10,221 nt of DNA from JAYTQQ01 sp043784965 (GCA_043784965.1 JAYVXS010000322.1:1-10221), one strand, 5' to 3'. Shown: positions 1-8,061, numbered from the stretch's first letter. A program made the numbers and translations. Notes: generated by a model not told the origin, from the sequence alone.

Positions 1-1823
1 CCTAATCCAATCTGCTGAGCGCGCTCTAAATAGCCTGATAGCTTAAGGAGTCCAGAGAATTTTTCCTTAAATTGGCACAAGTACAGCCAATGAGACTCAT
101 TGGCTTTCGGAATTTGATCAATTAAGAACTGCTCTTCAACTAAAAACCATGGTGATCTTAATAAAATTAGTAAGTTGAGATTATTGTGCGGATGAATCAA
201 GAATTTATAGAGCGCCAGAGCATCTTGAATTTCGCGGCGCCCATAAAAACCACTTGAAACATGAAGATGGTTGGGCAAACCAAATTGAGTGAGTATTTTA
301 GAAATCTCAGTTAGGTTTCTATTAGTTCGCGACAATACACAAATATCTTCAAGCTTTACTCCGTCCCGAATCAGCCCGCCTATATGATCTGCGATTGCTA
401 GCAGCTCATCGTCCACTTGCCCTTTATCTTCAGGCGGATCCGCAAAATAAAATTTCGCTACTAAATTTGCTTTCCTGACTGCATCCTTTGGCCAATTCGC
501 AATCATTGGAGTAAATGGAATTCGAAACTTCGAAAAGAAACTATTAAAAAACTCAAGAAGCTCTGGTCGAGATCGATAATTGCGAATCTTCTCGAGTTTT
601 ACACCACCATTAGATAAAATTTCTTGCTCGCGAATTTGAAAAACTTCAGATCGGGCGCCTCTAAAAAGATAAATACTTTGCTGAGGATCACCCACAACAT
701 ATTGCGGTTTCGATTGAGAAAGCTTTTCAATCAGCTCAACTTGAACCGGACTCGTATCCTGATACTCGTCAATGAGCCAATAGTCCCATTCAGCTGAAAA
801 TGCCTTCGCCGTTGGGCCGAATTCTCTAGAAAGTTTTAGCGAAAATAGCTCAAGATCATCTATTTCAATTGCTGCGGTCTGAAGTTTGAGTTTTAAAAAC
901 TCGTCTGAAAAAGCGTCAAAAAGAACTTGGCATAACAAAAATTTATCAGCAAAGACCTTAAATGAAGCCGGTTGATAGCACTCATTCTCAAAGAGCTCCC
1001 GAAGTCGTAAACTGAGATCCTTTTTAAAGTCATTGGTTTCTTCGGTAATTTGTATATTTTTAGTGCGCGTAGCGCTCGGCATCTGCTCAAAAAAATTCTT
1101 TAGAAAATCAAATGATTCGATCCAATTTCTAGATTTGAACTCAAGGCTCAGCCTTGCCATATTCGCTGCGTAGCTCATCCATTTAGGATTAGTCTCTTCG
1201 CTTTCAATTGCGCGAACCAATTTATCTATTTCATCTGCTAAAGTCAAAACGTAAGCCTTGCAAAGCTTCTCTAAACTGCTCGAATCTTGTGGAGCAAGAT
1301 TGGGATGTTGAAGCTTTACGCGATAGTACTGCCGACAAAGCTTTTCGAGCCTTGTAAAACTAAAGTCATCAATTAAAAGCTGCAGACTTTCGCGCTCAAT
1401 GTGATTTAACAAAATTCGACGAATCACTTGTCGCGCGAGTTGCGAGGCTAAAGATGAGTTGATCACTGTAAAACTTGGATCAAGTGTAAGGGCACTTCCA
1501 TATTGCCGAAGGTATTGATCTAGAATTCCGTGGATAGTTGAAATTTTTAACACCGACGAGGAGTTTACAAATTCTAGCAATGCATTGTTTTTAGTAAGTG
1601 CCAGTAAAACTAGTCGCTCTTTGAGCTCTTGCGTAGCCTTTTTTGTAAAAGTCGTGACCACCACCCGTGGAAAGCGTTCGTGCTTCTTATGAAATGCATT
1701 TGCTACCCCCAAGACATGTTCAGTAAGTGCCGTCGTCTTTCCGGCGCCAGCGCCGGCCCGCACGATAGTTGAACAATCAAACTTGACTGAGTGAGCTATT
1801 GGCTCAAGTGTTTTGCCCGACAT
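1..1823 (-). CDS. addA: AddA-type ATP-dependent helicase/nuclease subunit (UvrD superfamily 1), 3' part cut off by window
   Basis: This is an SF1A DNA helicase, most likely the 3'-5' motor subunit of the AddAB complex that unwinds and resects double-strand DNA ends before RecA loading. In-frame reading from the ATG at 1823 gives 607 codons with no stop before the left edge. Helicase motifs read in order: Walker A AGAGAGKT (residues 23-30), motif Ia TTFTKKATQEL (57-67), STIHG (95-99), the DExx motif DEYQD (352-356), VVGDPQQSIYLFRG (from about 376), and NYRSRPELLEF, then VLSRTNRNL. The C-terminal motifs V/VI and the expected RecB-like nuclease domain would lie outside the window, so nuclease activity is inferred from the partner gene and not seen. 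A strong Shine-Dalgarno and a 28-bp overlap with addB fix the start and suggest translational coupling. A UvrD/PcrA-type helicase is less likely because of the addB neighbour. Confidence 0.88.
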   Translation of the reverse strand, partial: MSGKTLEPIAHSVKFDCSTIVRAGAGAGKTTALTEHVLGVANAFHKKHERFPRVVVTTFTKKATQELKERLVLLALTKNNALLEFVNSSSVLKISTIHGILDQYLRQYGSALTLDPSFTVINSSLASQLARQVIRRILLNHIERESLQLLIDDFSFTRLEKLCRQYYRVKLQHPNLAPQDSSSLEKLCKAYVLTLADEIDKLVRAIESEETNPKWMSYAANMARLSLEFKSRNWIESFDFLKNFFEQMPSATRTKNIQITEETNDFKKDLSLRLRELFENECYQPASFKVFADKFLLCQVLFDAFSDEFLKLKLQTAAIEIDDLELFSLKLSREFGPTAKAFSAEWDYWLIDEYQDTSPVQVELIEKLSQSKPQYVVGDPQQSIYLFRGARSEVFQIREQEILSNGGVKLEKIRNYRSRPELLEFFNSFFSKFRIPFTPMIANWPKDAVRKANLVAKFYFADPPEDKGQVDDELLAIADHIGGLIRDGVKLEDICVLSRTNRNLTEISKILTQFGLPNHLHVSSGFYGRREIQDALALYKFLIHPHNNLNLLILLRSPWFLVEEQFLIDQIPKANESHWLYLCQFKEKFSGLLKLSGYLERAQQIGL

Positions 1824-4591
1824 AACTCCCTCCATTTACAATCTGCACAATCTTCGATTTTTTTTGGCTCCGGATTAAATTGACCTCTTAAAATATTTGA
1901 AATTGCGTTTTGAACATAACTATAGCTCTCTTGCAGCAGTTGATCTTTTTCTTCAAGGCTGATCTTATTTTTCTTCTTGTCGTTTACAGAATATAGACTG
2001 TCCTGATTCAGAACTTTGAATCCCAGATCACGATTGAGATCCTGTACTACATAATAGACTGCCGAAATGACTTTTTGAGGTGCCAGTTCAGTCCATTCAT
2101 TTTCAATGGCCAAGGCGTAAAGCATTAGTTGAATTTTATCGTTCTTTAGCCAACTTGTATATTGGCTAAGTGATCCCGCACTAGTCTTGTAATCAATAAC
2201 GACGGCATTTCCCTGGCCGTCAATGTCTACACGATCAATGGAGCCGCGAAAGATAATTTTATCTTTTTGGTCTTTAGATTTTCGAAAAGCTAAATTCTCG
2301 GGGTCTACGCTGGCCCGCACCTTCACCTCTTGACCAATGGTATGTGTCAGCGGAAACTCCTTACGCCAGGTCTTTTCAAATTCTAAAAACTTGTTAGCTA
2401 TTTTAACATATTTTTTCTTCTGGCTCGTCCATAGACGCTCATCGCCCAGTAGCATTTGATTTTCTTGCTTAGCCTCATCAATCACATTTGAAATTTCAAC
2501 CTCACTTAAATCAAATCGCATCGGCTGCACCCGTGTTAGTTTTTCAAATATTTTATGGATTAGCGATCCCTTTGTCATATGATCAATATCTAGATCTAGA
2601 CTGGGCTGATCAGTGAGCTTCATTAACCTAGTTGCCTGATAAATAAATGGACAGTTTAAGTACGCCTCAATTGACGAGGCTGATAAATAGATAGAATCTG
2701 GCAGCACGACTCTTTTTTTCTGACAATTCATAACCCCCAGAATTCCCGAATGCTCATCGTTAGAAATGCCCTTTAGACTTAAAATTTCTTGGGGAGATTG
2801 AAGTTGAATTTCGTCCCAACGGGTCGGCCCTGGCACTTCTATTTTTAACGAATGCCCACTTTGTTGGGCACCTTCAAGCCATAACCAAGAGGGCGCCAAA
2901 ATCTGAGCCGAAAAATCTGTAACTGCAAAAGAAAGATTAATTTTTCTTTTGGGATCCTCCAATATCCAGCGCGCCTGAAATTCAGCTCGTTTTTGATCAG
3001 GAGAAAAAATTTGAAAACCAAAATCCTGTGCAATCTTTCGAACATCAAAGGCGGTCAACGCAGTTTGAAAACTAGTCCGAAAAGCTTCTTCACTTAGGCC
3101 CATTATAAAAAGCTGATGCGTTTTCGAATGTTCGCAACTACTGAGGTTTAGTACTTGAACCCCTGCCTCCTCGGCCGGCGTAATTTTGAAGTGCGTCTTT
3201 GAAATCAGGGCTTGAAGATAATTTAGCCACAAATCTACACTCAAATTTTGATCAATCGGTATCTCAGCCCAAATCTTTTTAAATAGGACATCCAACTTTT
3301 CAAAAGAAATGGAGTTGGGCAAATATTTAAGAGTCCAAGTAAAAAAAACATCGCGACCAACCTGACTTTTCAGGTCTAAATCAATGTGAAATAATTTTTC
3401 GATCTCAAGATCTCGCTTTAAGTCTTCTCTACTGTAGACAAATTTAAATAACTTGGCGAATTGATCATATTTCATTCGACACTGGTCCGTACGATTAAAA
3501 ATAGAAATCTCAAGATCTGATTCATTACAGAGGCCAAGTCTCAATCGTAATTGGGCAATCCACTGATTAATTTCTCGAAATTCATTAAAATTCGAAGTAA
3601 GGTCACGGTTGATCGGGATGCCTTCTATCTTAAAGTAACTTTGAAGTGCCGCCAGATAGACCTCAATGTCGGGCGCAATCACAGCGATGTCGCAAGCCAA
3701 ATGCCCCGCATCGAGGCACTTGCGTATTTGCCAACATACATCCTTAACCTCAGCCAACTCAGTAGTAAATTTTTTATAGACAATATTTTGAGAATTGAGT
3801 TTCGTATCGTTGGGCTTTAACGATGAAATTTTGCCAGAGGTCGCCTCACGAAGTCTCTGATAAGGTGTCATTGTCGCGGAATAGAGATTGGCCCATTTCG
3901 GCTGCGGTTCAATCACCGTGACGTCTATGAACTTAGAAAGCATCACTAGAACTTCACTCTCGACTTGTGATAGTTCGGAGCCGAGATCGACAATCAAATC
4001 TCTTTTCCACAGCTGATCCATTTCTATTTCGTTTACCAACACACCGCTTGTCCAGGGCGCGGCGACAAATTTCTCTCTTAAAAAAACATTCCAAACCTGG
4101 GCGCTCAATTTGAACCAATGACCCCAACGGGTCTTGCAGTCGTCATTTTGCTCTAGCCAATCTTCAAGCATCTCACAACCCATAGGATGACTAAGTGCCG
4201 GCATCAACTGCGTAATGTAATTGTAAATGGTGTTGGCAAAGCCTTGATTCTCAGCCTGAAAGAATTTGGTTTCAATATTGATGGGACTCTGTTCAGCTTC
4301 GGCCTTAAAGTCCTTGAGAAATTGGCTGATTAACGATATTGAAAATTCACGAGATACAATTTGCCATTCTGGATTTACCCTGAAAAGCAAAAGTCGCCAT
4401 AGCTCTGAGGCCCGCAATACACTTTCTGCATTTATAAAGTCAGCCTTCAACAAAAGAATTTTTTGGATTTCGAATTTGCTTTTCAAATCTGAAATGAGCC
4501 AAGTCATTTTTTGCGATCTTATACGATCCAGATTCTCATTTAAAAAGGCCACCGATTGCAATGGCCCTTCTGATAGAATTATTTTTAACAT
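1796..4591 (-). CDS. addB: AddB-type nuclease subunit with C-terminal Fe-S/PD-(D/E)XK domain
   Basis: This 931-residue protein is the second subunit of the AddAB double-strand-break end-processing enzyme. The C-terminal third carries a Cas4/RecB-type nuclease: LSASSIEAYLNCPF with C647, GSLIHKIFE with H679, FRGSIDRVDI with D786, VVIDYKTSAG with D800 and K802, then QLMLYALA. It ends with C915-x2-C918-x5-C924, which with C647 matches the four-cysteine iron-sulfur staple of AddB. The middle has a degenerate helicase-like segment, VQVLNLSSCEHS followed by QLFIMGLSEEAF (about 478-504), typical of AddB/RecC. The N-terminus has no GxGKT Walker A loop; the equivalent place reads SEGPLQS. The length is slightly short for AddB (often 1,000-1,150). 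The start is well bounded: an in-frame TAA lies only six codons upstream. It is followed by addA with a 28-bp overlap. Annotation as a generic 'PD-(D/E)XK nuclease family protein' would also be acceptable. Confidence 0.92.
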   Translation of the reverse strand: MLKIILSEGPLQSVAFLNENLDRIRSQKMTWLISDLKSKFEIQKILLLKADFINAESVLRASELWRLLLFRVNPEWQIVSREFSISLISQFLKDFKAEAEQSPINIETKFFQAENQGFANTIYNYITQLMPALSHPMGCEMLEDWLEQNDDCKTRWGHWFKLSAQVWNVFLREKFVAAPWTSGVLVNEIEMDQLWKRDLIVDLGSELSQVESEVLVMLSKFIDVTVIEPQPKWANLYSATMTPYQRLREATSGKISSLKPNDTKLNSQNIVYKKFTTELAEVKDVCWQIRKCLDAGHLACDIAVIAPDIEVYLAALQSYFKIEGIPINRDLTSNFNEFREINQWIAQLRLRLGLCNESDLEISIFNRTDQCRMKYDQFAKLFKFVYSREDLKRDLEIEKLFHIDLDLKSQVGRDVFFTWTLKYLPNSISFEKLDVLFKKIWAEIPIDQNLSVDLWLNYLQALISKTHFKITPAEEAGVQVLNLSSCEHSKTHQLFIMGLSEEAFRTSFQTALTAFDVRKIAQDFGFQIFSPDQKRAEFQARWILEDPKRKINLSFAVTDFSAQILAPSWLWLEGAQQSGHSLKIEVPGPTRWDEIQLQSPQEILSLKGISNDEHSGILGVMNCQKKRVVLPDSIYLSASSIEAYLNCPFIYQATRLMKLTDQPSLDLDIDHMTKGSLIHKIFEKLTRVQPMRFDLSEVEISNVIDEAKQENQMLLGDERLWTSQKKKYVKIANKFLEFEKTWRKEFPLTHTIGQEVKVRASVDPENLAFRKSKDQKDKIIFRGSIDRVDIDGQGNAVVIDYKTSAGSLSQYTSWLKNDKIQLMLYALAIENEWTELAPQKVISAVYYVVQDLNRDLGFKVLNQDSLYSVNDKKKNKISLEEKDQLLQESYSYVQNAISNILRGQFNPEPKKIEDCADCKWRELCRAKHLSQ
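1826..1833 (-). promoter_or_regulatory. Shine-Dalgarno of addA inside the addB 3' end
   Basis: The minus strand reads GGAGGGAG just before the ATG at 1823, with the GGAGG core five bases from the start codon. It is the best ribosome binding site in the window and lies within the last codons of addB. It decides the addA start and suggests that ribosomes finishing addB re-initiate here. Confidence 0.8.
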
Positions 4592-4628
4592 GCAAATACT
4601 ATACAGGCCTTACGTGAGGGCTCGTCAA
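4591..4628 (-). promoter_or_regulatory. Sigma-70-like promoter of addBA, predicted leaderless start
   Basis: On the minus strand TTGACG (4623-4628) and TATAGT (4598-4603) are each 5/6 matches to the -35 and -10 consensus, separated by 19 bp, which is longer than the usual 17. Six bases separate the -10 box from the addB ATG, so the expected +1 falls on or next to the A of the start codon. There is no Shine-Dalgarno before this ATG, consistent with leaderless initiation. The box lies in the 71-bp gap after barrel C, so addBA probably has its own promoter. This is read by eye and not experimentally supported. Confidence 0.55.
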
Positions 4629-4662
4629 ATGCTAAGTGCCTGTAACACTGAGGGGCCGCATA

Positions 4663-5856
4663 TTATCTACGCTGCTTAAGTCCACGTCGAAAACTGCCGC
4701 CACTTGAAGCTCCTTCCGTGCCTCCTTTAGCTCCTGACCCAGAACCGCCAAAGAGTCCGAACGGATCAAAACCGACCTCGAAAGTGGCCTGCACAACATA
4801 GCGACGATCTTCTATTTGCCCAGGGTATTCACCCAACTCTTGTCCGTAGGTTGCGGCGTCAACTTCTAAAATTCCGAGATTAACGCCAATTCCGGCCGTG
4901 TAGTATCCTTGATTGAATCCAGCTCTAATACTTAAAATCGGCAGACTCACTTCGACTCCAATAGAAATCTTTTTGCCAAATTGAATGTCTGGTCGATTTA
5001 AATATTTATAGTCGAGCGTCGGTGAAATCGAGATAAAGGGCGCTGAAATTTCAAGTGCCCCACCAATTATCATTTCATCTTGAATACGTGGGGGAGCTAT
5101 GAGTCCTGCCGATTTTGTAAAGGCCGTGCATCCCATATTTTTCCAGACAAAACTCAGGGTGGGTCGAATCGGAGATGGAATGGTTACGAGGAGCCCCGTA
5201 TCAAGAGCATAGCCAGAACCCGTACTCTGTAAGGCTGCGGTTATCTGATCTGTCTTAAGCGTTGCCAATTGATCAGAGGTGAAAATAGACTCTGTTCCCG
5301 TGCGAATTATATATTTCGTATCCATTCCAAATTTGACAAAACCAGGTACTGGCTCAAAACCAAAACCAATTACTCCGCCGTAATCCTGATAATATTGCAC
5401 GCGCAATTCTGGATATGGTGGATTTGAAATAGATAGCAATGCATCGGCATTTCCAAAAAGCCCTACTCCAAAATGCGGAAAAGTAAAAGCGGTTTTGGTG
5501 CCGACATTAAGCCAATGGTATTTACCATATTCACTTTGAATTGCGCTGGTAATATTCGATGAATTCTGAAAGCTCTTGACCGTATTCATGACTGTCACAT
5601 CATCAAGTCCCGCATGAAAATCCAAAATCGTCCAGTTGAGACCGCTCACCCTGTTTATACCTGCCGGATTATAGAAAAGTGAATCTGCATTGTCTACTAT
5701 GGCCGTATAAGCATTGCCCATCCCCAGAGCTCGAATTGAAGTCCAAGTTTCATGTAACGGCAAACTTGGTGTTGCCAGAACATTCGCTCTCCCCAGGGTT
5801 ATAGCAAAAGCAAACATCACCAAAATTATTTTTCGACTCACGGATACACCAAGCAT
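4663..5856 (-). CDS. Outer-membrane beta-barrel protein C (PorV/UPF0164-like) with Gly-rich basic C-terminal tail
   Basis: This is a predicted OM protein of about 397 residues. It has an N-terminal signal peptide (hydrophobic core ILVMFAFAITL, cleavage near residue 28) followed by the family signature SIRALGMGNAYTA (41-52) and FYNPAG (61-66). Alternating hydrophobic/polar stretches suit a beta-barrel. The C-terminal block RAGFNQGYYTAG (311-322), then ATYGQELG and EDRRY, is shared with the two other barrels in the window. Unlike them, it does not end in Phe: after ATFEVGF there is a 34-residue Gly/Ser tail rich in Arg/Lys ending KQRR. The ATG at 5856 lies inside the end of the upstream gene; a TTG at 5862 and a GTG at 5841 are alternatives. 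The GTG makes a GTGA overlap with the upstream stop and still leaves a full signal peptide. No clear Shine-Dalgarno is visible, so translational coupling is likely. The substrate or role is unknown. Confidence 0.8.
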   Translation of the reverse strand: MLGVSVSRKIILVMFAFAITLGRANVLATPSLPLHETWTSIRALGMGNAYTAIVDNADSLFYNPAGINRVSGLNWTILDFHAGLDDVTVMNTVKSFQNSSNITSAIQSEYGKYHWLNVGTKTAFTFPHFGVGLFGNADALLSISNPPYPELRVQYYQDYGGVIGFGFEPVPGFVKFGMDTKYIIRTGTESIFTSDQLATLKTDQITAALQSTGSGYALDTGLLVTIPSPIRPTLSFVWKNMGCTAFTKSAGLIAPPRIQDEMIIGGALEISAPFISISPTLDYKYLNRPDIQFGKKISIGVEVSLPILSIRAGFNQGYYTAGIGVNLGILEVDAATYGQELGEYPGQIEDRRYVVQATFEVGFDPFGLFGGSGSGAKGGTEGASSGGSFRRGLKQRR

Positions 5857-6704
5857 AAACAAGTTGCCAGAGTGGTATCAGCACAACTTCCGATTCCAAA
5901 GAAATTTGTTTTTACCAATCCCATTAAAATCGCAAGCTCTGGATTTGTAAATGAACTCGGCGCCGTTTTTGCACACGGATTCGTACCTGTTAGCGCCGCA
6001 ATTGTTGTACAATAGGTTTGAAAACTAGAGGCACTTCCAGAAAATGCATTGATCCCTGATGCCGATAGTGAGTCAAATCCGATCATTAGGCTCGCTGAAA
6101 GATTCTGCGCCTCGATCACAGGTAGTCCGGTCACTGCTGGGATAGTTCCCTTCGTAGTCAAACAAGGATTGAATCCAACGTCGACTGTCCCCTTTCCACC
6201 CTGATCAGCATATTGCCCAAGTACAGAACCAATTCTTTGAAACTCGATTAGTCCTAATAGTAAATTTTCAGCAACCGTTCGGCCTGCCGAAGTGGCCGCG
6301 ATTGAAAGCAGCAGGGCCTCGGCACTTGTGCAATCGGTTTCTTTTGAAGCGCTTGAGCTAATTGCACTTTTGTACAATACACTTAAGACAGTACTTGAAC
6401 CTATACTTGAGAAAGAATTAACCAGGCCAATAAAATCAAGACCGCATCGCCCAGCGTAGGCAGCCGCCTTCAGTGCGACAATATTTCTCTGAGCTAAATA
6501 GGTTGCACTCATCAAATTGAATGAGGTCAGCGCCGCCGTATAGTTCTTAGCGTTCATTGAAATCTGTGCACTAACCAAAAGAGAGTCGTCGGTAATAAAG
6601 GCGGATTGGGATAAAATATTGGTGCAGCTACCTGATTGTAAAAAAATCAAACAAAGGCTCAATAGAAACTTAAATTTATCAGAATTAAAATAAAATATTT
6701 TCAT
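5838..6704 (-). CDS. Exported Ser/Ala-rich cysteine-containing protein B, possible lipoprotein, TPR-like N-terminal part
   Basis: This is a protein of unknown function, 288 residues from the ATG at 6704. That start gives a typical signal peptide (hydrophobic core FLLSLCLIFL) and has AGGAAG directly before the ATG. An ATG at 6767 would add 21 residues in front of the signal peptide and is less likely. SGSC at 24-27 resembles a lipobox but lacks Leu at -3, so lipidation is uncertain. Residues about 44-86 look like a TPR-type helical hairpin (SMNAKNYTAALTSFNLM, then an Ala-rich helix). Eight further cysteines follow (C87, C125, C181, C232, C244, C274, C282, C284). The segment SSFQTYCTTIAALTG (227-241) closely resembles SSFQT-SSVCTTLNTAIAG in lipoprotein A, and TDC (123-125) matches SDC there, so the two appear to be distant paralogs. 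It lies between two barrel genes on the same strand, 80 bp after one and overlapping the next. Confidence 0.75.
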   Translation of the reverse strand: MKIFYFNSDKFKFLLSLCLIFLQSGSCTNILSQSAFITDDSLLVSAQISMNAKNYTAALTSFNLMSATYLAQRNIVALKAAAYAGRCGLDFIGLVNSFSSIGSSTVLSVLYKSAISSSASKETDCTSAEALLLSIAATSAGRTVAENLLLGLIEFQRIGSVLGQYADQGGKGTVDVGFNPCLTTKGTIPAVTGLPVIEAQNLSASLMIGFDSLSASGINAFSGSASSFQTYCTTIAALTGTNPCAKTAPSSFTNPELAILMGLVKTNFFGIGSCADTTLATCLCLVYP

Positions 6705-6784
6705 CTTCCTATAGAATATCCTGACTAAGCGTAAAGGTGTAGAAAAAATTGTCGGATTGGCAGGCATAGGTAAGAATTGCTGGA

Positions 6785-7882
6785 CTAAAATCTAAATGCA
6801 AATTTTCCAAGATAACGTCGATCTTCACGCGCTTGAGCGGCTGTCCCGATATCTTCACCATAAGTCGTAACCTGAAACTGAATTCTTTCACTAGCGAATT
6901 CTAGACCCGCAGTATAGTAACTTTGATTTAAACCGGCGCGCAAAAACAACAGATCTCCAATGTTGATCTCTCCACCTAAGTGAACCCGTCGCATCAGGCT
7001 CGTTTCGGTGCCCAAGGTGGATACGCCGTGAACTTCTGCGGTAAATGTGGAGCGCGTATGCGAACCCAAAATCGGAAAAATTGCAAAACCCGCATCGATT
7101 GTTTGAATTGTATCTAATGGTCGCCCAGTCACTCCCTGATAAAACGAACCTGAGGTTAAATTGTAACTGGTATTTCCGAGATCATGAACGGTAAATCCGA
7201 TCGACGGTAAATACGCCACCGGAAGCGATATGACTCCGCCGACATTTACGCCTAGACCTGTGCCTTCTGTTCCAGAATTTGGAACCGAAATTGAGGTTGT
7301 GCTTGCGATGACAAAATCCTTTGTAATAACTGAATGATCTATGTATCTAGTGGCGACGCCAATTTTTAAAATGCCGCCAAAAAATTTAAAATTCAAGCCT
7401 ATCACCGCATCAATATCCTGCACATAATCTAGATGAAAATTGGTCGCAGTCGAGTCCGTTTCGGCGTCATATCTCCTCATTGCATGAATTCCGAATCCAA
7501 AATCAGGAAACACAATTGAAGGTAAAAATTGAATTTTCAAGTGATAATGGTCGCCCGGCGACACCGCACTATTACTAAGAATAACGCCAGGATCGATCAT
7601 CCCCAGATAGTTACTATTGGTAGAGAAAATTTGTTGATCCTTACTACCTACCTCGATTTCAGGATCAGCTAAGGTTATAATTTTAGATCGCAAACGACCC
7701 AGACCTGCAGGGTTTAGTTCAAGAGAAGTCTCATCGTTCACCGTATTTACATAGGCACCACCCATCGCAAGAGATCGCGCCCCGGTGTAGTTCTGATAAA
7801 TTTCAGTGGCATTTGATAGTCGCAAATTCAAGACTGAAAAGCTGATAAATAAAATAAATTTTACTATTAGAGAAAAATTCAT
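6785..7882 (-). CDS. Outer-membrane beta-barrel protein B (PorV/UPF0164-like)
   Basis: This is a predicted OM barrel of 365 residues. The signal peptide (KFILFISFSVLNL core, likely cleaved after SNA at residue 25) is followed by ARSLAMGGAYV (35-45) and LNPAG (56-60), the N-terminal signature common to all three barrels here. The shared C-terminal block is RAGLNQSYYTAG (315-326), then TTYGEDIG and EDRRYLG, and the protein ends KFAFRF with a terminal Phe as expected of an OM beta-signal. The ATG at 7882 is chosen because the signal peptide begins there and GGAAG lies just upstream, though spaced only one base from the ATG. The open frame continues 13 codons up to a TTG at 7921 that has no binding site. 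It is probably the first gene of an operon with protein B and barrel C. The ligand or partner is unknown; relation to FadL-type transporters is only structural. Confidence 0.8.
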   Translation of the reverse strand: MNFSLIVKFILFISFSVLNLRLSNATEIYQNYTGARSLAMGGAYVNTVNDETSLELNPAGLGRLRSKIITLADPEIEVGSKDQQIFSTNSNYLGMIDPGVILSNSAVSPGDHYHLKIQFLPSIVFPDFGFGIHAMRRYDAETDSTATNFHLDYVQDIDAVIGLNFKFFGGILKIGVATRYIDHSVITKDFVIASTTSISVPNSGTEGTGLGVNVGGVISLPVAYLPSIGFTVHDLGNTSYNLTSGSFYQGVTGRPLDTIQTIDAGFAIFPILGSHTRSTFTAEVHGVSTLGTETSLMRRVHLGGEINIGDLLFLRAGLNQSYYTAGLEFASERIQFQVTTYGEDIGTAAQAREDRRYLGKFAFRF

Positions 7883-7931
7883 ACTTCCATTTCGGAAAAT
7901 TGACGACCCAGTATGAGACAAGTATTGAAAA

Positions 7932-7959
7932 ACTAGACATAAGCCTTATGTAGTTTCAA
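7932..7959 (-). promoter_or_regulatory. Possible promoter of the barrel B operon
   Basis: On the minus strand TTGAAA (7954-7959) and TCTAGT (7932-7937) are separated by 16 bp. The predicted +1 near 7925 leaves a leader of about 43 bases before the ATG at 7882. The -10 match is only 4/6, so support is weak. The spacer is almost entirely occupied by a 15-bp palindrome. Confidence 0.35.
7937..7951. repeat. 15-bp palindrome, candidate operator
   Basis: ACATAAG-C-CTTATGT is a perfect inverted repeat with 7-bp arms and a single central base. It lies in the 187-bp divergent region between barrel B and lipoprotein A, and within the -35/-10 spacer of the proposed barrel B promoter. This is a plausible site for a dimeric regulator. 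Arms this short can also arise by chance about once per 10 kb. Confidence 0.4.
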
Positions 7960-7998
7960 ATTTACAATGGGATTAGGCATTTCTAATCACGCGCTTAC

Positions 7999-8028
7999 TT
8001 GACTAAATGGCGCAAAAGTCCGAAAAAT
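7999..8028 (+). promoter_or_regulatory. Possible promoter of lipoprotein A
   Basis: TTGACT (7999-8004) is a good -35 match, followed after 18 bp by AAAAAT (8023-8028), a 4/6 match to the -10 box. The +1 would be near 8035, with a leader of about 35 bases that contains the AAAGGA binding site. The weak -10 makes this tentative. Confidence 0.35.
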
Positions 8029-8055
8029 AGAGAGGCCCTTAATAGGCCACTTCAA

Positions 8056-8061
8056 AAAGGA
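8056..8061 (+). promoter_or_regulatory. Shine-Dalgarno of lipoprotein A
   Basis: AAAGGA lies eight bases before the ATG at 8070. Because five in-frame ATG codons follow within 45 bases, this site decides which is used: the later ones at 8094, 8103 and 8112 have no purine-rich site at suitable spacing. Confidence 0.65.

Noticed and set aside
1741..1756. Perfect GC-rich inverted repeat CCGGCGC-CA-GCGCCGG
   Set aside because: It falls on the Gly/Ala codons of the addA Walker A motif, so coding constraint explains it. The two-base loop is also too tight for a natural hairpin.
4592..4662. Terminator between barrel C and addB
   Set aside because: Only a weak AGTG/CACT pairing is visible with no T-run; the addB promoter occupies this gap instead.
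4266..4679. Open frame of 137 codons on the plus strand opposite addB and its upstream gap
   Set aside because: It is antisense to the well-supported addB, has no recognisable motif, and the composition follows from the complementary coding frame.
4663..5856. Frameshift as the cause of the barrel C tail
   Set aside because: The reading is continuous from a normal beta-strand through the Gly-rich region, and no stop or better continuation in another frame was seen to indicate a slipped base.
6705..6784. Separate promoter or regulatory RNA between barrel B and protein B
   Set aside because: TATTCT and TATAGG occur near the ATG but no -35 box stands at suitable spacing, and no stable hairpin was seen; same-strand co-transcription explains the gap.
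8033..8047. GGCC-CTTAATA-GGCC stem in the leader of lipoprotein A
   Set aside because: Only four pairs, made of a self-complementary tetramer; no riboswitch-like or attenuator structure surrounds it.
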